DNA from: Stomoxys calcitrans
Lineage: Eukaryota > Arthropoda > Insecta > Diptera > Muscidae
DNA length: 64,000 bases
Direction: 5' to 3'
Assembly: GCF_963082655.1 (NCBI RefSeq)
Contig: NC_081552.1
Span: forward strand, 58,384,561-58,448,560
Shown here: positions 32,998 to 45,637 of the stretch, in pieces
How the letters are laid out: every line of letters starts with the position of its first letter
Numbering within the stretch: the first letter of the stretch is position 1
Notes under the pieces: generated by a model
What the model was told of the DNA's origin: nothing
Database searches by the model: none
Seen by the model: only the letters and a program-made list of their open reading frames with translations
Position numbers and translations under genes: made by a program

Positions 32998-34227
32998 ATT
33001 TTTATACCCTCCACCATAAGATGGGGGGTATACTAATTTCGTCATTCTGATTGTAACTACTCGAAATATTCGTCTGAGACCCCATAAAGTATATATATTC
33101 TTGATCGTCGTGAAATTTTATGTCGATCTAGCCATGCCCGTCCGTCTGTCCGTCCGTCCGTCCGTCCGTCTGTCTGTCGAAAGCACGCTAACTTCACAAG
33201 GAGTAAAGCTAGCCGCTTGAAATTTTGCACAAATACTTCTTATTAGTGTAGGTCAGTTGGTATTGTAAATGGGCCATATCGGTCCATGTTTTGATATAGC
33301 TGCCATATAAACTTATCTTGGGTCTTGACTTCTTGAGCCTCTAGAGTGCGTAATTCTTATCCGATTGGAATGAAATTTTGCACGACGTGTTTCGTTATTA
33401 TATCCAACAACTGTGCCAAGTATGGTTTAAATCGGTCCATAACCTGATATAGCTGCCATATAAACCGATCTTGGTTCTTGACTTCTTGAGCCTCTAGAGG
33501 GCGCAATTCGTATCCAATTTGAATGAATTTTGCACGAAGTATTTTGTTACGATATCCAACAACTGTGCCAAGTATGGTTCAAATCGGTTCATAACCTGAT
33601 ATAGCTGTCATATAAACAGATCTGGGGATTTGACTTCTTGAGCTTCTAGAGGGCGCAATTCCTATCCGATTTGGCTGAAATTTTGCATGACGTTTTTTAT
33701 TTTTACTTTCAACAACTGTGTCAAATAAGGTTCAAATCGGTTCATAACCTGATATAGCTGTCATATAAACAGATCTGGGGATTTGACTTCTTGAGCTTCT
33801 AGAGGGCGCAATTCCTATCCGATTTGGCTGAAATTTCGCAAGACGTTTTTTATTGTTACTTTCAACAACTATATCAAATAAAGTACAAGTCGGTTCATAA
33901 CCTGATATAGCTGCCATATAAGCCGATCTGGGATCTTGACTTCTTGAGCCTCTAGAGGTCGCAATTATTATCCGATTTGCCTGAAATTTTGTACGACGGA
34001 TTCTTTCATGACTATCAACGTACGTGTTTATTATGGTCTGAATCGGTCCATAACCCGATACAGCTCCCATATAAATCGATCTCTCTATTTTACTTTTTGA
34101 GGTCACAAAGAGAGTAATTCTTATTCGAATTTGCTGACATTTTACACAGGTCTCCAACATATAATTTAATTGTGGTCCAAACCGGACCATATCTTGATAT
34201 CGCTCTAATAGCAGAGCAAATCTTTTT
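32998..34227 (-). repeat. Family A, outer interrupted element (A15)
   Basis: Right end, CCGT tract and about six units. Two neighbouring units (33618-33900) are of the ctttcaacaactgtgtcaaa subtype. It breaks at the T-run after gcagagcaaatc, where A16 is inserted, and continues at 35566. Confidence 0.85.
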
Positions 34228-35565
34228 TTATACCCTCCACCATAAGATGGGGGGTATACTAATTTCGTCATTCTGTTTGTAACTACTCGAAATATTCGTC
34301 TGAGACCCCATAAAGTATATATATTCTTGATCGTCGTGACATTTTATGCCGATCTAGCCATGTCCGTCCGTCTGTCCGTCCGTCCGTCCGTCTGTCTGTC
34401 GAAAGCACGCTAACTTCCGGAGGAGTAAAGCTAGCCGCTTCAAATTTTGCACAAATACTTCTTATTAGTGTAGGTCGGTTGGCATTGTAAATGGGCCATA
34501 TCGGTCCATGTTTTGATATAGCTGCCATATAAACCGATCTGGGGTCTTGACTTCTTGAGCCTCTAGAGTGCGCAATTCTTATCCGATTGGAATGAAATTT
34601 TGCATGACGTGTTTTGCTATGATATCCAACAACTGTGCCAAGTATGGTTCAAATCGGTTCATAACCTGATATAGCTGCCATATAAATCGATCTTGGGTCT
34701 TGACTTCTTGAGCCTCTAGCGTGCGCAATTCTTATCCGATCAGAATGAAATTTTGCACGACGTGTTTTGTTATGATATCCAACAACTGTGCCAAGTACGG
34801 TTCAAATCGGTCCATAACCTGATATAGCTGCCATATAAACCGATCTTGGGTCTTGACTTCTTGAGCCTCTAGAGTGCGCAATTCTTATCCGATTGAAATG
34901 AAATTTTGCACGACGTGTTTTCTTATTATATCCAATAACAGTTCCAAGTATGGTTCAAATCGGTTCATAACCTGATATAGCTACCATATAAACTGATCTT
35001 GGGTCTTGACTTCTTGACCCTCTAGAGGGCGCAATTCTTATCCGATTGGAATGGAATTTCGCACGACGTGTTTTGTTATGATACCCAACAACTGTGCCAA
35101 GTATGGTTCAAATCGGTTTATAACCTGATATAGCTGTCATATAAACAGATCTGGGGACTTGACTTCTTGAGCTTCTAGAGGGCGCAATTCCTATCCGATT
35201 TGGCTGAAATTTTGCATGACGGATCCTTTCATGATCATCAACAAACGTGTTTATTATGGTCTGAATCGGTCTATAGTCCGATACAGATCCCATATAAATC
35301 GTTCTCTCTATTTTACTTCGTGAGCCCCAATGGGCGCAATTCTTATGCGAATTGGCTGAAATTTTACACAGGTCTCCAACATATAATTTAATTGTGGTCC
35401 GAACCGGACCATATCTTGATATCGTTTTAATAGCAGAGCAACTCTTTTCTTATATCCTTTTTTGCCTAAGAAGAGATGCCGGGAAAAGAACTCGACAAAT
35501 GCGATCCATGGTGGAGGGTATATAAGATTCGGCCCGGCCGAACTTAGCACGCTTTTACTTGTTTT
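34228..35565 (-). repeat. Family A element nested in A15 (A16)
   Basis: A complete element between TATACCCTCCACCATAAG (34229) and GCTTTTACTTG (35561), placed inside A15's T-rich tract (aaatcttttttt before, ttttatatcc after). Core of about six units. Confidence 0.9.
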
Positions 35566-35682
35566 ATATCCTTTTTTTTTGCCTAAGAAGAGATGCCGGG
35601 AAAAGAACTCCACAAATGCGATCCATGGTGGAGGGTATATAAGATTCGGCCCGGCCGAACTTAGCATGCTTTTACTTGTTTT
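35566..35682 (-). repeat. Left-end remainder of A15
   Basis: Resumes at ATATCC plus a T-run, then gcctaagaagagatgccggg, hairpin TTCGGCCCGGCCGAA and catgcttttacttg. It completes the element interrupted by A16. Confidence 0.85.
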
Positions 35683-35875
35683 CTTTCTCTTTTAATAATT
35701 TGATCTCTGAATTTTCATTGCTGCCTTCAATTTGTTAAAATTTAAATATATAACTTCATTTTTACTTTATAACTAAGTTGCAAATCAAAACTGAACGATT
35801 ACCTTACCCATACTTTACATAAGACCTAGTCTTTTGTATGGGTATTATTATCACAATAAAAATAAATACAAATAC
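35683..35875. other. Single-copy spacer
   Basis: About 190 bp, AT-rich, not matching families A-C. It forms the left flank of composite block 2 and is unrelated to the left flank of block 1. Confidence 0.4.
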
Positions 35876-37822
35876 AACAAGTAAAAGCGTGCTAATTTCG
35901 GCCGGGCCGAATCTTATATACCCTCCACCATGGATCGCATTTGTCGAGTCCTTTTTCCGGCATCTCTTCTTAGGCAAAAAAGGATATAAGAAAAGAGTTG
36001 CTCTGCTATTAAAACGATATCAAGATATGGTCCGGTTCGGACCACAATTAAATTATATGTTGGAGACCTGTGTAAAATTTCAGCCAATTCGCATAAGAAT
36101 TGCGCCCATTGGGGCTCACGAAGTAAAATAGAGAGAACGATTTATATGGGATCTGTATCGGACTATAGACCGATTCAGACCATAATAAACACGTTTGTTG
36201 ATGATCATGAAAGGATCCGTCGTACAAAGTTTCAGGCATATCGGATAATAATTGCGACCTCTAGGGGTCAAGAAGTCAAGATCCCAGATCCGTTTATATG
36301 GCAGCTATATCAGGTTATGAACCGATTTGAACCTTATTTGACACAGTTGTTGAAAGTAAAAATAAAAAACGTCATGCAAAATTTCAGCCAAATCGGATAG
36401 GAATTGCGCCCTCTAGAAGCTCAAGAAGTCAAATCCCCAGATCTGTTTATATGACAGCTATATCAGGTTATGAACCGATTTGAACCTTATTTGACACAGT
36501 TGTTGAAAGTAAAAATAAAAAACGTCATGCAAAATTTCAGCCAAATCGGATAGGAATTGCGCCCTCTAGAAGCTCAAGAAGTCAAATCCCCAGATCTGTT
36601 TATATGACAGCTATATCAGGTTATGAACCGATTTCAACCATACTTGGCACACTTGTTGGATATCATAACAAAATACTTCGTGCAAAAAATTCATTCAAAT
36701 CGGATAAGAATTGTGCCCTCTAGAGGCTCAAGAATTCAAGACCCAAGATCGGTTTATATGGCAGCTATATCAGGTTATGGACCGATTTGAACCATACTTG
36801 GCACAGTTGTTGGATATCATAACAAAACACGTCGTGCAAAATTTCATTCTGATCGGGTAAGAATTGCGCCCTCTAGAGGCTCAAGAAGTCAAGACCCAAG
36901 ATCGGTTTATATGGCAGCTATATCAGGTTATGGACCGATTTGAACCATACTTGGCACAGTTGTTGGATATCATAACAAAACACGTCGTGCAAAATTTCAT
37001 TCTGATCGGATAAGAATTGCGCACTCTAGAGGCTCAAGAAGTCAAGACCCAAGATCGATTTATATGACAGCTATATGAGGTTATGGACCGATTTGAACCA
37101 TACTTGGCACAGTTGTTGGATATCATAACAAAACACGTCGTGCAAAATTTCATTCTGATCGGGTAAGAATTGCGCACGCTAGAGGCTCAAGAAGTAAAGA
37201 CCCAAGATCGGTTTATATGGCAGCTATATCAGGTTATAGACCGATTTGAACTATACTTGGCACAGCTGTTGAATATCGTAACAAAACACGTCGTGCAAAA
37301 TTTCATCCCAATCGGATAAGAATTGCGCACTCTAGAGGCTCAAGAAGTCAAGACCCCAGATCGGTTTATATGGCAGCTATATCAGGTTATGGACCGATTT
37401 GAACCATACTTGGCACAGTTGTTGGATATCATAGCAAAACACGTCGTGCAAAATTTCATTTCAATCGGATAAGAATTGCGCACTCTAGAGGCTCAAGAAG
37501 TCAAGACCCAAGATAGGTTTATATGGCAGCTATATCAAAACATGGACCGATATGGTCCATTTACAATACCAACTGACCTACACTAATAAGAAGTATTTGT
37601 GCAAAATTTCAAGTGGCTAGCTTGACTCCTTCGGAAGTTAGCGTGCTTTCGACAGACAGACGGACGGACGGACGGACGGACGGACATGGCTAGATCGACA
37701 TAAAATGTCGCGACGATCAAGAATATATATACTTTATGGGGTCTCAGACGAATATTTCGAGTAGTTACAAACAGAATGACGAAATTAGTATACCCCCCAT
37801 CTTATGTTGGAGGGTATAAAAA
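35876..37822 (+). repeat. Family A element, full length (block 2 counterpart of A1)
   Basis: Same left end as A1, including the ctaattt variant, but a different sequence of core units in the middle (36720-37300) and a shorter GGAC tract (37660-37684). The array has been reshuffled since duplication while the flanks stayed near-identical. Confidence 0.9.
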
Positions 37823-38055
37823 TAAAACCAACCTAAAATCAAAAGTGGACCGATCGGGACAATACAGGTAGAGAGTAGAATATGATATCAATTCTAAAAC
37901 TCTCCCAAACATATGTCTGTCTGGACGTTCATTTCAATAAGGGGCTGAAATGAAAGGTATTCGGGAGTAGATTTCGAATCTGGCTCAAATGAAAAGTACT
38001 AGGCAATAGATTACAAATATGGCATAAAACATTAGGTCCAAGTAATGGGAGTGCT

Positions 38056-38278
38056 TTCCGATTCAAGTTTAAACTCAATGATAAGGGATCTTTTTTTATA
38101 GCCGAGTCCGAACGGCGTCCCGCAGTGCGACATCTTTTGGGGGAACATTTTAAATGATCATGCATTGCATTGTACCTCGCAAATGTCGCCAACAATAAGA
38201 GGGGAAAAACACCGCTTTGTCCGACGTTCTCGCCAGGATTCGAACGCGCTCAGCGTCATAGGCTACAATGGCACGAAT
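38056..38278 (-). mobile_element. tRNA-derived SINE, block 2 copy
   Basis: Identical by eye to 2828-3050, inside the family C fragment. It was duplicated with the block and is not an independent insertion. Confidence 0.6.
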
Positions 38279-38698
38279 TCGATATCCGCATTCAGGGCGA
38301 AGTGTTGCCACTCTTAACAGATATTAAAGAGTTAAAGAAGGAGCAGCGGAGCGGGCCCGGGTCGGCTAGTAAGATATATTTGTGCAAAATTTCAAGAGTC
38401 TTGCTTTACTCCTTCGAAAGAAAGCGTGCTTTCGGCAGACGAACGGACATGGTATGATCGACTTAAAATGTCATGACAACCAAGAATATATGACCTTTAT
38501 GGGGTCTTAGACATATATTTCGAGGTGTTTCTAATGGCATGATGAAATTAATATACGCCGTGGGTATACTGATTTCAAATTTCATGCAAATTTATACTCG
38601 CTCTCAATGTAATGCTTTTAGTTGCTATCATAGCAACAATTTTTGGCCTATTTATAATAGTACTGATGTAAATTCAATATTTTAGAAGAATTTGTAAA

Positions 38699-38700
38699 TA
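38699..38700. other. Empty TA target of the mariner derivative
   Basis: Reads tttgtaaaTAgttgaaacag, exactly the sequence flanking the 607-bp element at 3473-4079 but with a single TA. Confidence 0.9.
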
Positions 38701-39223
38701 GTTGAAACAGCAGATTTTGTTAGTTGAAATAGCAAACGGAAATGTTTACTAAAACAGCAGCCCATGTTTGTTGAAAAATCATTTTAACTTGCCCATTTCA
38801 GCATGCGAAAGCTGATGTTTGCTATTTTTAATGACAGATTTCGTTGAGTGTAGGTTTCAAACATACGCATTGCCATATTTACACATAAACGAGCCGAAGA
38901 TATTTCAGTTTTGCACGGAATTGCCTTAAATTTGATACCCGTCTGAACACATCTCTCGAAATTCATCAAAATCGGTACAAATTTAGATATAACATCACTA
39001 TAATGATCTCGCACAATCCAAACTTATCAAAAAGAGTCATGTTCAATTTCTAGTCTGCAAATATACGAAATATCTCAACCCGTCCAACAGTTTAAAAGTG
39101 TTGATGTGGTATGTACTGAAAACGTTATCTTTAACTACAAAACCGTCACTTTCTTGTTTCATTATTTGTCTTTTAGCCAAGATTTTAGTATTTGTAACAA
39201 TAACCACACCAAATAAAACATGA

Positions 39224-39680
39224 AACAAATTAAAGCATGCTAAGTTCGGCCGGGCCGAATCTTATATACCCTTTTACACCATGGATCTCATTTGTCGAGT
39301 TCTTTTGCCTGTATCTTTTTTGAGGCAAACAAAGGATAAAAGAAAATAATTGTTATGCTACTGGAGCTACATCAAGTTATAGTCCGATTCGGACCATAAT
39401 TGTTTTGAACATTTGGAATTGGAATGGATTGGAATTGCGCCCTCTAGTGGCTCAAGAATTCAAGATCCAAGATCGGTTTATATGGCAGCTATATAAAAAT
39501 ATGGACCGATTTGGCCCATTTACAATCCTAACCGACCTACGCTTATAAGAAGTATTTGTTCAAAATTTCAAGCGGCTAACTTAACTCCTTCGAAAGTTAT
39601 TGTGCTTTCGACAGACCGAGGCACGGACAGACGAATGACGAAGTTAGTATTCCCCCATCCTATGGTGGAGGGTATAAAAT
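39224..39680 (+). repeat. Family A, uninterrupted counterpart of A2
   Basis: Shows A2 as one continuous short element, with ggataaaagaaaataattg at 39335-39352 in place of A3. It also has 16 bp (attgcgccctc region) lost from copy 1. Confidence 0.85.
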
Positions 39681-40399
39681 ATGCAAAGTTCGACCGGGCC
39701 GAATCTTGGAAACCCACCACCATGGATTCCGCTGAAAATTCGCACAATTGAACATTGAAGTCGCATTTGTATTTTCGGTGCATAGTTTCTGCCACATTAG
39801 GCAAACGTTGAAGCTTCTAGAAGTGGTGATAGGCTGATCGGGAGATAGATTTATATGGGAGTTATATCAGGTAATTTACTGATTTGAATCGTTCGTGGTA
39901 CGTTTTTGGAAGTCATAAAAAACACTTCGTGAAAAATGTTTCCCAATGTTAATTCGGTAGATTGGTTTATATGGGATCTTTATTAGGTTAGAGACCAAAT
40001 TGGTCCAAACTTTACAAAGTGTTGGAAGACTTTTGGAAGTCTTAGAAGAACATTACGGATAATAATTGCGGCTTCTGGAGGCTAAAGATGACAAGTGGTA
40101 GGTCTATTTTATATGGCAGCTATATCCAGATCAGAAGGAATCCAACGACCTGCATCGATAGGAGGTGTCTGCATCAAATTTCAAGCGGCTTGCTTTAAGG
40201 GTTCGACCGTTATCGTGATTTCGACAAAACAGACGGACGGACAGACGTGCGGACGGACGGATAACGTGGCTAGATCGACTGAGAATGTCCAGTCAATCAA
40301 GAATATATATACTTTATGGAGTCGCAGATCAATATTTCAAGGTGTTACAAACTGAGTGACTAGATTAGCATACCCCCATCCTATGGTGGTGGGTATAAA

Positions 40400-40958
40400 C
40401 ATTTTTCTTCAGAATATCAACCATACCAATAATAGCAACAGGAGAAATCACTATTTTCCTGTAGATTTCAAGGTAGACAAAGAAAGCATAATTCCTGTAA
40501 ACAGTTGTAATCAAACTGCACATGTGAGTGTGTGAATGGGTGGGTGTCGGTCACGCTCCAGCAACGAAAGAGATAATATTTCCATCCCTTTAAAGAAAAA
40601 CTGAAAAAATTGTGGCAATACAAGCAAACAATCATATGAAATGGTCTGTTTGGCATAACAACATGTTTATGTTTTCCTCTTTATTTCCCCTTTTTCTCCC
40701 CTTTTTGTGTTTGTAATTGAATTGAGAAAAGTTGCAAAAATTATATTCAGTAAATGACAATATCATCAAAAATAAATTTGTGTCACTGAAAAATATGAAT
40801 GTGGCGATAACAAGGATGCCATTAGAAATTTCTTTTTCCTCGAAAGTTTTGTTTGAATAGTTGATATGAATTTAAATGGATAAAAATATGTTGAAGTGAC
40901 AAACGATCTGATAACTTCCAACGGAAAATTGATGGTTAAAAACGAAACAAAATGAGTA
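40400..40958. other. Spacer, block 2 copy
   Basis: Counterpart of 7416-7974, with only a few base differences. No gene is seen. Confidence 0.5.
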
Positions 40959-42332
40959 AAAACAAGTTATAGTCCGATTCGGACCATAATAGAATGCTGA
41001 TTGACATTGTAGAAGTCATTGTGTAATATTTCAGTTCATTCGGATAAGAATTGCGCCATGTAAGGACTCAAGAAGCAAAATCGGGAGATAGGTTTATATA
41101 AGAGCTGTATCAAGCTATTGATCGATTCAGACCATACTAGACACGTATGTTGAAGAGAAGGCCTTGTACAAAATTTCAGCCAAATCGGATGAGAATTGCG
41201 CCCTCTAGAGGTTCGAGAAGTCAAGATCCCAGATTGGTTTATATGGCAGCTATATCAGGTTCTATATCGATTTACGCTATACTTAGCATAATTATTGGAA
41301 GTCATAACAAAACACCTCATGCAAAATTTCAGCCAAATCGGATGAGAATTGCGCCATCACTTGACTCAAGAAGTCAAGATCCAAGACCGGTTTATATGAC
41401 AGCTATACCAGATTATGAACCGATTTGAATCATACTGAGCATAGTTGTTGAAAGTAATACCAAAACACTACTTGCAAAATTTTAGTTAAATCTTACAATA
41501 ATTGCGCCCTCTAGAGGCTCAAGAAGTCAAGACCCAAGATCGGTTTATATGGCAGCTATATCAGGTTATGAACCGATTTGAACCATATTTGGCACAGTTG
41601 TTGGATATCATAACAAAATACTACGTGCCAACATTCATTCCAATCGGATAAGAATTGCGCACTCTAGAGGCTCAAGAAGTCAAGACCCAAGATCGGTTTA
41701 TATGGCAGCTGTATCAGGTTATGGACCGATTTGAACCATACTTGGCACAGTTGTTGGATGTCATAACAAAACACGTCGTGCAAAATTTCATTCCAATCGG
41801 ATAAGAATTGCGCACTCTAGAGGCTCAAGAAGTCAAGACCCAAGATCGGTTTATATGGCAGCTATATCAGGTTATGGACCGATTTGAACCATACTTAGCA
41901 CAGTTGTTGGATGTCATAACAAAACACGTCGTGCAAAATTTCATCCCAATCGGATAAGAATTGCGCACTCTAGAGGCTCAAGAAGTCAAGACCCAAGATC
42001 GGTTTATATGGCAGCTATATCAAAACATGAACCGATATGGCCCATTTACAATACCAACCGACCTACACTAATAAGAAGTATTTGTGCAAAATTTCAAGCG
42101 GCTAGCTTTACTCCTTCGAAAGTTAGCGTGCTTTCGACAGACAGACGGACGGACGGACGGACGGACGGACGGACGGACGGACGGACAGACGGACGGACAT
42201 GGCTAGATCGACATAAAATTTCACGACGATCAAGAATATATATACTTTATGGGGTCTCAGACGAATATTTCAAGTAGTTACAAACAGAATGACGAAATTA
42301 GTATACCCCCCATCTTATGGTGGAGGGTATAA
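40959..42332 (+). repeat. Family A element lacking its left end, block 2 copy
   Basis: Counterpart of A5, with one 153-bp unit deleted near 41640 and a longer GGAC tract (42141-42190). It ends GGTATAA at the block boundary, after which sequence is unrelated to block 1. Confidence 0.85.
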
Positions 42333-42890
42333 TAAAGATCGATAGAGCCGAATTTTTAAACAGAACCATGGATTCTGCTAAAAATTTACACAATGAACTT
42401 GGTTGAAGGACAAAGTTGCACCTAAATGTAGAAATTTTCGGCGAAACCAGATAAAAATTGAAAAACCAGAAAAAAAATGAAATTTCTTGTGGACGTAGAA
42501 GGGGATATCGGTTTGTATGGGAGCTATATCATGTTATAGAGCTGATTTGGACAATACTTACCATGGATATTGTAAGATAATCGGACAACAATTCGTCTTA
42601 CAGCGGCTCAAGACATCACATCGGTAGATTGGTTTTTATGGCCGTGGTTTGAACAGATAGACGGACGGACTGGCGGACATTGCTGGATTGGATAGAGTGT
42701 AAAGACGACCAATAATATGTAAGCTTTTTGTGTGACAGATCACCATATTGAGTTTTACAAACGGAATGACTTATAGTTTATAACTAGTCGAATATTGAAC
42801 TCAGACCCCTCAAACTATGTACATACTTCGTTTGAGGATATTTCGATTTAGCCATGTCTGTCCGTCTTTCTATTTGTTTATTTAATTATT
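42333..42890. repeat. Old A/B-type element remnants, head-to-head
   Basis: A degraded left end (gagccgaatttttaaac, accatggattctgc), a few unit words, gacggacggactggcgg and a right end to about 42775. It is followed at once by a second right end in inverse orientation (ctagtcgaatattgaactc, gatttagccatgtctgtccg). The sequence is much more diverged than elsewhere in the window. Confidence 0.55.
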
Positions 42891-43109
42891 TAGAACATGA
42901 TTGGCATGGCCTTTTGCATCTAAATTTAAAGAAAAAAGATTATGGAAAGTGCTCGTACTCGATTTGTAACTTGCATAAATTTTGACTGAAGAATCGGACC
43001 TTATCATATATCGCAACAAAAAATAGTAAATTTTATTAGCTTTCCAAACTCAGTTAAAAAATTTGAAATCGGTTCAGAAATCGGAGTGGGTAAACCCAAG
43101 TCAAACACT
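42891..43109. other. Unassigned spacer
   Basis: About 220 bp with no recognisable repeat or gene. Confidence 0.3.
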
Positions 43110-43528
43110 CGGTACCCTGGGGATCTAGATGAACTCAACAGCACCTTCGTAAGCATACCCGATATACAAACGGACACGCAATTTTACAGTGATGAGGATG
43201 GGCCGGCATTCGCTTTTTGATGTTTGGATGTGTTAGCCATGAGGAAGTTTATGAGACCTTTGTCCGTGTTGAGCCAAATGCAATTGGTTTGGACGTAGTT
43301 GATCCGAGATTTGTTTGAATCCTCCTACCGTACTTTACGTACCTGTTTAATACAATTTTGAGCTCCAGTATGTATCCTATTATTTGGAAGCATGCATGAT
43401 TATCGGCCGATATTAATTCTATGCTATCTCTCTAAGCTTTTCGAGAAAATCCTTCATGAACAGACGTCGGTATATCTTCACCAGAAGTCCCTGTAGTCAG
43501 AAAGGCAGTCCGGCTTCCGTTCTGATCA
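43110..43528 (+). pseudogene. Jockey-type LINE reverse transcriptase fragment
   Basis: Plus-strand motifs across frames: DPDELNSTFVSIPDIQTDTQ, SHEEVYETFVRVEPNAIGLD, LPYFTYLFNTIL, SSMYPIIWKHA, then LSLSKLFEKILHEQTSVYL (read through one frameshift) and ERQSGFRSDH. This is the N-terminal half of a Jockey-clade reverse transcriptase (fingers; 'K-A-x-G-x-D' and 'Q-x-G-F-R' blocks). Several stops and frameshifts are present, and the 'P-K' block after IWKHA is deleted. It ends where the MITE starts. Confidence 0.75.
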
Positions 43529-43529
43529 T

Positions 43530-43756
43530 ATTGGGTTGCCCAAAAAGTAATTGCAGATTTTTCATATAGTCGGCGTTGACAATTTTTTTCACAGCTTGTG
43601 ACTCGGTAATTGCCTTCTTTCTTCTGTCAGTTTTCAGCTGTTACTTTTAGCTTGCTTTAGAAAAAAAAGGTAAGAAAAGTATATTTGATTAAAGTTTTAT
43701 TAAAAATGCATTTACTTTCTTTTAAAAAATCCGCAATTACTTTTTGGGCAACCCAA
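43530..43756. mobile_element. Mariner-type MITE, 227 bp
   Basis: TTGGGTTGCCCAAAAAGT at the left and its inverse at the right; about 31 of the first 32 terminal bases match. It is flanked by TA (43528-43529 and 43757-43758). I recognise it as the widespread insect mariner-type MITE with TTGGGTTGCC ends; this is from memory. There is no coding. The flanks are themselves symmetrical (TGATCATA ... TATGATCA). Confidence 0.85.
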
Positions 43757-43758
43757 TA

Positions 43759-44423
43759 TGATCATAACGGATAAAATGGTATCAAGAAATGCTACCATTT
43801 TATATTCCTTGATAGCGAGAGAACCCTCTATGTAGCCGACTAGGTCGTGAAGGGCTGTTTCAGTGGACTTGCGCTTGTTTGTTGTCGACGAGACAGGTGA
43901 TTTCCGGGGATCTTACCCTAATACATGTTTTCATCATTCTCTCAAGAGTCATCAACACATAGGATGACAGACAAATAGAACGAAATCGTTCGCCTTCGTA
44001 TAGTAAGGTTTCTTTGCTTTTGGAATGAAAATGACATTCGTGTCCCTCAATTTCACCTACAATATTTATATAACAAACTGATACAAGAAGAGAATATCTC
44101 CCTTAGCTAAATGGTGATAATACATCCTCAAGGCTGGCGACTTAATGGAGTCGAAACATTTTATCGCCCAAAGGATTTTCGGCTCAGACACAATTTCCCC
44201 TAATAACCTCCAACGATAGCATACCAGTGACAATCTCTTCTGGCGCCACGTTCTTCGCTATAGAGTTTCCCGGGAAATGTTTGTCAACGAGTAGTTCTAG
44301 TTTTTCCTCACCAAACATTTTCCATCCATTATCAGATTTCTGAAAATTTCCCACCGTAATGGGTCTCGAGGATATGATCTTTCTTAGTATAGAGACCTTA
44401 GATGAATCCTCCACTGAGGTCAA
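43759..44423 (-). pseudogene. LOA/Jockey-superfamily LINE, linker and reverse transcriptase start
   Basis: Minus strand: VSILRKIISSRPITVGNFQK and LELLVDKHFPGN (44400-44260), then after breaks KILWAIKCFDSIKSPA, DTNVIFIPKAKKPYYTKAND and TALHDLVGYIEGSLAIKEYK followed by MVAFLD (about 43860-43780). The order agrees with the end of the EN-RT linker followed by RT fingers. The catalytic YADD-type block is missing because the sequence ends at the MITE junction. Multiple frameshifts. Confidence 0.75.
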
Positions 44424-45215
44424 GAATTCAGCCTAGGATCTGTTCTGAGCTTTTCTCAGGTCGTCCTTGTACTTTCTTAGCTCAGCCTTATAGACGTCCC
44501 AATCCCAATTGAAGAGTTTTCTGCAGCTCTTTCTTAGACAAACCAGTTCTGGGGTCCACCAACCATTGTGGTCGATGTTTGCCCCTTGGCTTCGATCTAG
44601 GACATATTGCCAAAAGCGAGGACTTCAGGGTGTTCGTGGTCCGCTTGATCATTACGTTTACGTCCTCGTGATCCGCTTGACCATTATGTTTAAATCCTTG
44701 GCAGTTTCCACTTCCTTTTCTGGTCAAAAAGAGATAGTCGTGCATAATGTGTGCCCAGATTTATCCCAATCCACCTTTCTTCTGTTTAGATGAGGGACCA
44801 CTTCTGGAGTATTTTCTCCTAGGCTAAAACTAATACAACGATGATCAGATAAGATTTGGTCATCCAACACTTCCCTGTCGCATATACTTCCGTTTATATC
44901 TTCCGATACAAAGGTAAAACCTAGTACTCGTACCTCCTCGCTGTTCCTTGTAATAAAAGTCGGTTTGATTCTTTTATTACAAATCGCCAGATTGCAACTT
45001 TTAACATATTCGATAATATTTATTTTTTATTATTTTTCGTACCCTTAAGTAGATTAAATCCTGGAATTCTTAGTCCACGAACCATTCCTTCACATTCCCA
45101 TGGGTCCTAGATAAGATCAATGTCAAATTCTACAGTCATCAGAAGGAACTTTAGTGCCGCCGAAACGGCCTTACAATGGTGGAGATCTATCTGCAGAAAC
45201 CGTACCATAGACAGG
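44424..45215 (-). pseudogene. LOA-type LINE endonuclease domain and linker
   Basis: Minus strand: RFLQIDLHHCKAVSAALKFL (from 45205), an in-frame stop, DPWECEGMVRGLRIPGFNLL, then after a gap RVLGFTFVSEDINGSICDRE, DDQILSDHRCISFSLGEKI (SDH motif near 44845), then PRSKPRGKHRPQWLVDP and LPNWDWDVYKAELRKYKDDL (44530-44465). This is an apurinic endonuclease-like domain (N-L-x-H-C-K start, SDH end) running into the linker. Stops and frameshifts inactivate it. It continues into 44423-43759. Confidence 0.75.
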
Positions 45216-45637
45216 AATCAAAATTTCCACAACTGTTGCGTAAGCCTCGTCTCCGCCAAGATTTCGTCCTCACAAGATTCGCTTGATCTTCTCATAATTA
45301 GTGTCCTTGTGCATCCAGGGACAGTTGAGAAACTAATAGATCCACTCTACCTTAGTACACTGAACACTTAAGGTGTGGATGATTCCTCCTCAGATCCTTC
45401 ATTAACTGCTGCTGTTAAAGCACCTTTTGAATTCTGTCCTTCCCCGCTGGTTCACACTTTGAGCCCAATTCAACCAGACGACCCACCCATATACGGCATC
45501 TGGGTCCCGTTTCGGCTCTTTTCCCTCATGATTTCATCGTGGCAGGGGGATTTTCAGTCTCCTGCATTAGCCAGAGTTTAGAGAAGAGGTTGATGGGTCC
45601 TCAGGCAAGTGTTAGACAACAAATGCTGAGTCGTCTC
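45216..45637 (-). other. Possible upstream part of the LOA-type LINE
   Basis: Located where an ORF1/ORF2 junction would be expected. Frames are short and I find no zinc-knuckle or other ORF1 motif, so assignment is by position only. Confidence 0.3.

Larger units (their letters stand above)
35876..42332 (+). repeat. Composite duplicated block, copy 2
   Basis: 6.46-kb counterpart of 618-9481, starting at AACAAG and ending at GGTATAA. Contents: A element 35876-37822, family C 37823-38369 with a SINE at 38056-38278, A right-end fragment to 38568, unclassified sequence to 39224, uninterrupted A2 (39224-39680), A4-type element to 39399+1000, spacer 40400-40958 and left-truncated A element 40959-42332. 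It lacks the mariner and A3. Single-base differences from copy 1 are few (for example gggctatagacc vs ggactatagacc near 36164), so the duplication is recent. Confidence 0.85.

Noticed and set aside
35876..42332. Block 2 as an assembly duplicate of block 1
   Set aside because: Not fully excluded, but flanks differ on both sides, two insertions differ and core arrays differ. A true second locus is the simpler reading.
45375..45581. 68-codon plus-strand open frame
   Set aside because: No motif is present, and it lies antisense to sequence positioned as the LOA-type LINE upstream region.
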